Assembly (NCBI GenBank): GCA_965277355.1
Contig: CBDICN010000001.1
Span: 372,001 to 436,000 of the forward strand
DNA from: RH-AL1 sp965277355
GTDB taxonomy: Bacteria > Pseudomonadota > Alphaproteobacteria > Rhizobiales > Beijerinckiaceae
Length of the DNA: 64,000 bases
Direction: 5' to 3'
Shown here: positions 60,759 through 64,000 of the stretch, piece by piece
Numbering within the stretch: the stretch's first letter is position 1
Layout of the letters: each line of letters starts with the position of its first letter
Notes under the pieces: model-generated
Databases searched by the model: none
Seen by the model: only the letters and a program-made list of their open reading frames with translations
What the model was told of the DNA's origin: nothing
Program-made: the position numbers and the translations under genes

Positions 60759-61601
60759 ATGGTGGATGCGGTACGGCCGGCGCAGGTTGTGCAGGCGATG
60801 ATAGAGCTTGGCGTCGCCAAGACGCGGCTTTCGATCGGCGAGCTGTTCGTGCGATCGGCCTTGGCCGGCGCCTTTCTCGGGGTCTCGACGACGCTGGCCT
60901 TCACGGCGGCGACTCAGACCGGCATGCCGATTGTCGGAGCCCTGATCTTCCCGGTCGGCTTCGCGATGATCGTGGTACTCGGGCTTGATCTCATCACCGG
61001 CAGCTTCGCGCTGCTGCCGCTAGCGGTCATCGCCCGCCGGGCGACGCTCGGCCAGCTCGCCGCGAACTGGGCGGTCACTTTCATCGGCAACTTCGCCGGT
61101 GCGCTCGTCCTCGCCGGTCTGATGTATTTGTCGCTGACGAAGAGCGGCCACGACACCGCCGATCCGATGATCGCCAAGCTCACCGCAGCAGTGACGGCGC
61201 GCTCCGCCGGCTTCTCCGATCTTGGCACGCTCGGGTACTGCACCGCCTTCGTGCGCGCCATGCTCTGCAACTGGATGGTATGCCTCGGGGTCGTAATGGC
61301 ATTGTGTGCCTCGACCTCGGCCGGCAAGATCATCGGCTGCTGGCTGCCGATCGTGATCTTCTTCGGCCAGGGTTTTGAGCATGCCGTCGTCAACATGTCA
61401 CTGTTCCCGCTCGGGCTGATGCTGGGCGCCAAGGCCACCGTGAGCCAGTTCCTGCTGGCAAACGAGTTGCCGGTGACGATCGGCAACCTTGTCGGCGGCT
61501 TCCTCTTCACCGGGCTGGCGCTCTACCTCGCCTATCCGGCCGGATCCGCCGCACGCGGGCAGGACCCGGTAGCCAGCGCGCGCGCGATCCCCGCCGAGTA
61601 G
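60759..61601 (+). CDS. Formate/nitrite transporter family channel
   Basis: A 280-residue FNT channel with six transmembrane helices, transporting formate, nitrite or another small anion. FVRSALAGAFLGVSTTLAF opens the fold, and TGSFALLPLAVI and LCNWMVCLGVVMALCASTSAGK (helix 5 region) carry the family features. FFGQGFEHAVVNMSLFPLGL contains the conserved central histidine. The start at ATG 60759 gives normal length. Formate could come from the Gfa-initiated formaldehyde route; inference. Confidence 0.88.
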   Translation: MVDAVRPAQVVQAMIELGVAKTRLSIGELFVRSALAGAFLGVSTTLAFTAATQTGMPIVGALIFPVGFAMIVVLGLDLITGSFALLPLAVIARRATLGQLAANWAVTFIGNFAGALVLAGLMYLSLTKSGHDTADPMIAKLTAAVTARSAGFSDLGTLGYCTAFVRAMLCNWMVCLGVVMALCASTSAGKIIGCWLPIVIFFGQGFEHAVVNMSLFPLGLMLGAKATVSQFLLANELPVTIGNLVGGFLFTGLALYLAYPAGSAARGQDPVASARAIPAE

Positions 61602-61930
61602 GCGCGGGCGCTCTGTCGATCGTTCGGCGAAGCCGTAGGCTGGTTTCACAAAGCTTCCCGCTACTCGCGGCCGTCGCTTGGCTTTCGCAAGTTTGCGAGA
61701 GCAGGCCTCGGTGTTCCCCGTCATCAACTAATGGCTCGGACCCAAGAAGCCACGCGCTCGACCGGGATCGCCGGCCTGACGTTCTCGGCCAAGCCCGACC
61801 ATCGACCCGCTTCCAACGTCGCCCTCCCCGTGGGACGGTTTCGCGAGCGCCGCCGATGACGCGCCACCGGCACGTTACCGCGATCCTCTCCGTCGAGGAA
61901 CGGAGCATGGCGTTTGGGAAAGGAGAGCCG
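61602..61930 (+). other. 329-bp intergenic region before the GST gene
   Basis: No coding signal that stands out on either strand and no clear RNA. It probably holds the promoter of the glutathione S-transferase gene. Confidence 0.3.
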
Positions 61931-62560
61931 ATGAAGATCTACGATTGGCATATCGCGCCCAATCCGCGGCGTCTGCATATCTATCTGGCCGAAAAAGGGA
62001 TCGAGGTCCCGCTCGAAGAAGTCGGTGGCGACGATTTCAGGTTGAAGCGCGCCTACACCGAGAACTATCCGCACGCGATGGTGCCGATGCTCGAACTCGA
62101 CGACGGCACGCAGATCGGCGAGGCGATGGCGATAGCCCGCTACTTCGAGGAACTGCATCCCGATCCGCCGCTGATGGGCACCGACCCCAAGGACAAGGCA
62201 GTGGTGGAGATGTGGGAGAAGCGGGCCAACGAAGAGGCGATGCTGGCCGCCTCCGAGCTGTTCCGCAACACCGACCCGGCGTTCGCCGACCGCGGCCTGC
62301 CGGGCTCGGCCGAGCCCATCAAGCAACTCCCCGAGCTGATCGCGCGGGGCAGGGAACGCCTGGCGCGCTTCTTCAAGAAGCTTGATCGACAGCTCGCGGA
62401 GAACGAATTCGTCGCTGGCCGCCGCTACTCCATTGCCGACATTACCGCCCTGTGCGGCATCGATTTCGCGAAATGGAGCAACGTCGACATCCCGTCCGAA
62501 TGTCGCCACGTTCGGCGTTGGTACGAGGCGGTTTCCGCGCGGCCGAGCGCGAAAGCGTAG
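61931..62560 (+). CDS. Glutathione S-transferase family protein
   Basis: A 209-residue GST: thioredoxin-fold N-domain with YDWHIAPNPRRLHIYLAEKG and HAMVPMLELDDGTQIGEAMAIARYFEEL (cis-proline and Ser/Glu glutathione contact), then the helical domain ending FVAGRRYSIADITALCGIDFA. Substrate unknown. ATG 61931 has AGGAGA 5 nt upstream, excluding the longer frame. 66 bp upstream of pyrB. Confidence 0.9.
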   Translation: MKIYDWHIAPNPRRLHIYLAEKGIEVPLEEVGGDDFRLKRAYTENYPHAMVPMLELDDGTQIGEAMAIARYFEELHPDPPLMGTDPKDKAVVEMWEKRANEEAMLAASELFRNTDPAFADRGLPGSAEPIKQLPELIARGRERLARFFKKLDRQLAENEFVAGRRYSIADITALCGIDFAKWSNVDIPSECRHVRRWYEAVSARPSAKA

Positions 62561-62626
62561 GCGAGGAACGCTGTCGGCAGGGAATTTTTGACTTGACGCT
62601 GCCGCTGGCGGATACACGTCGCTTTG

Positions 62627-63568
62627 ATGACAGCCGCGCCGACCTTCAACCATCGCCACCTGCTCGGGATCGAGGGCCTCCAGATTCCCGACGTTATCGC
62701 GTTGCTCGATCTTTCCGAGGAGGCGGTCGCGGTGTCGCGGCAGGTCGAGAAGAAGCGCTCGACCTTGCGCGGGCGCACCCTGATCAACCTCTTTTTCGAA
62801 CCGTCCACTCGCACCCAGTCCTCGTTCGAGCTCGCCGGCAAACGGCTCGGCGCGGACGTCATGAACATGTCGGTCGCGACCTCGAGCGTGAAGAAGGGAG
62901 AGACGCTGATCGACACGGCGATCACCTTGAACGCGATGCACCCCGACATCATCGTGGTCCGTCATCATCAGGCCGGCGCGGTGCATCTGCTGGCACGCAA
63001 AGTGGACTGCGCGGTCGTCAATGCCGGAGACGGGGCGCACGAGCATCCTACGCAGGCGCTCCTCGACGCGCTCACCATCCGCCGCAACAAAGGGCGCATC
63101 GAGGGGCTCGTGGTCGCGATCTGCGGCGACATCCTGCACTCGCGGGTGGCGCGGTCGAACATCATCCTCCTGTCGCTGCTCGGCGCCCGGGTGCGCGTCG
63201 TGGCACCCTCGACCCTGTTGCCGGCCGGCATCGAGACGATGAGCGTCGAGGTTCATCGCGACATGAAGCGCGGCCTTCGCGATGCCGACATCGTGATGTG
63301 CCTGCGGCTTCAGCGCGAGCGCATGCGTGGCGGCTTCGTGCCGTCGATGAGGGAGTATTTCCACTTCTACGGCCTCGACGAGGCCAAGCTCGCGATGGCC
63401 AAGCCCGACGCGCTCGTGATGCATCCGGGTCCGATGAATCGTGGCGTCGAGATAGGCTCGGCGGTCGCCGACGGCGCGCAGAGCCTGATCCGCGAGCAGG
63501 TCGAGATGGGGGTCGCCGTCCGCATGGCGGTGCTGGAAGCGCTCGCCCAGCATTTGCCCAACGCGTAG
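62627..63568 (+). CDS. pyrB: Aspartate carbamoyltransferase catalytic subunit
   Basis: Second step of pyrimidine synthesis, carbamoyl phosphate plus aspartate. 313 residues with the carbamoyl-phosphate site FFEPSTRTQSSFELAGKRLG, the HPTQALLDALT and GDILHSRVARSN motifs, and MHPGPMNRGVEI near the end. ATG 62627 is preceded by TTG. pyrC, frequently next in related genomes, is not the following gene. Confidence 0.96.
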   Translation: MTAAPTFNHRHLLGIEGLQIPDVIALLDLSEEAVAVSRQVEKKRSTLRGRTLINLFFEPSTRTQSSFELAGKRLGADVMNMSVATSSVKKGETLIDTAITLNAMHPDIIVVRHHQAGAVHLLARKVDCAVVNAGDGAHEHPTQALLDALTIRRNKGRIEGLVVAICGDILHSRVARSNIILLSLLGARVRVVAPSTLLPAGIETMSVEVHRDMKRGLRDADIVMCLRLQRERMRGGFVPSMREYFHFYGLDEAKLAMAKPDALVMHPGPMNRGVEIGSAVADGAQSLIREQVEMGVAVRMAVLEALAQHLPNA

Positions 63569-63629
63569 GCGACAAGGCGGGTCTGACGACGCCAGGAGCG
63601 GCGGCCGGATCGCGGTTGAGGAAAAACAC

Positions 63630-64000
63630 TTGTTGGACGTCGAAAAAAGTCTCACGCTCGACAAGCTCGTCCGTACCCGGTGGGCCTTCGGCCCGTCGGA
63701 CGGCGAGCCGATCACCACCCGTTTCCGCTTCGGGAACGGCGGCGCCATCGAGGGCTATTCCCACCCCAACGAGGCAAGCTGGACCTTCGAGAACGGGCGG
63801 CTCGAGATCCTCTCGGCCGACGGCTCGCCGATGTGGCGCTCGGACCACCTTTTCGTGCGTCAAGGCAGCCTCCACATCGCGTTGACGGCGCCGAAGCACC
63901 CGGGCGCCTGCTTCACTTTGTACGAATGCACCGCCGACGGCCGGCTAGGCTACGGCGGCGCCACCGGCCTCTCCACGGCCGAATTCCTGTTCCCGAACGA
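63630..64000 (+). CDS. Hypothetical protein, cut by the window end
   Basis: An open frame of at least 123 codons running off the window. Starts TTG at 63630 (or TTG 63633), with GAGGA 7 nt upstream. The sequence has LDKLVRTRWAFGPSDGEPIT, GAIEGYSHPNEASWTFENG and MWRSDHLFV. I recognise no family; it may be an N-terminal carbohydrate-binding-like or effector domain preceding something else. Downstream context needed. Confidence 0.55.
   Translation, partial: MLDVEKSLTLDKLVRTRWAFGPSDGEPITTRFRFGNGGAIEGYSHPNEASWTFENGRLEILSADGSPMWRSDHLFVRQGSLHIALTAPKHPGACFTLYECTADGRLGYGGATGLSTAEFLFPN

Overview
The window is GC-rich chromosomal DNA of an alphaproteobacterium, most likely Hyphomicrobiales (Rhizobiales). 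The pointers are a divK-pleD pair, an EipB-type envelope protein, DUF992 and DUF1236 secreted proteins, an HWE-kinase bacteriophytochrome, a DinB with an N-terminal zinc motif, and the order dinB-DUF3572-divK-pleD-rpmG-MFS-DUF983-rnr-topA. The genus cannot be fixed from the sequence alone. No rRNA, tRNA or CRISPR was recognised.

Layout. 0-4 kb: aldehyde and formaldehyde handling (aldB-like dehydrogenase with a DUF779 partner, HU, gfa) and a DUF1236 protein. 4-8.3 kb: a bacteriophytochrome kinase and a complete IS630-family element (6740-7763, TA duplication, frameshifted transposase) inserted at the stop codon of a flavin reductase gene. 8.5-16.5 kb: small envelope proteins, prmA, a Wzx-like flippase, an orphan ABC substrate-binding protein overlapped by a PcaD-like hydrolase with a ~265-residue histone-H1-like tail, rfbA and dusA. 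16.5-32.5 kb: an exopolysaccharide locus. The minus-strand arm has a thioesterase, GT2, Wzy-like polymerase and two GT4 enzymes. The plus-strand arm has a flippase, GH16 lipoprotein, acyltransferase, a Wzc-like protein lacking the Walker A lysine, a tandem hydrolase, and a DUF2231/sorbosone-dehydrogenase pair.

32.5-40.3 kb is the most rearranged part: a decayed gene remnant, a GlxA-type regulator, two small membrane proteins and thrS. After thrS come two tandem BrnT/BrnA-like toxin-antitoxin modules separated by a second 216-bp copy of the thrS 3' end (about 87% identical). Then come a probably truncated gene abutting a truncated lytic transglycosylase, a small conserved protein with a decayed neighbouring copy, and three palindromic repeats.

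40.6-64 kb is mostly housekeeping: cytochrome c, fatty acid hydroxylase, nicotinamidase, amidase, BLUF photoreceptor, GDPD, RidA, EipB, MarR, dinB, divK-pleD, rpmG, MFS, DUF983, rnr, topA, FNT channel, GST and pyrB, ending in a gene cut by the window edge. The best candidates for something undescribed are the thrS-tail-flanked TA cassette (36.6-38.2 kb) and the hydrolase with an H1-like tail (12.65-14.24 kb).
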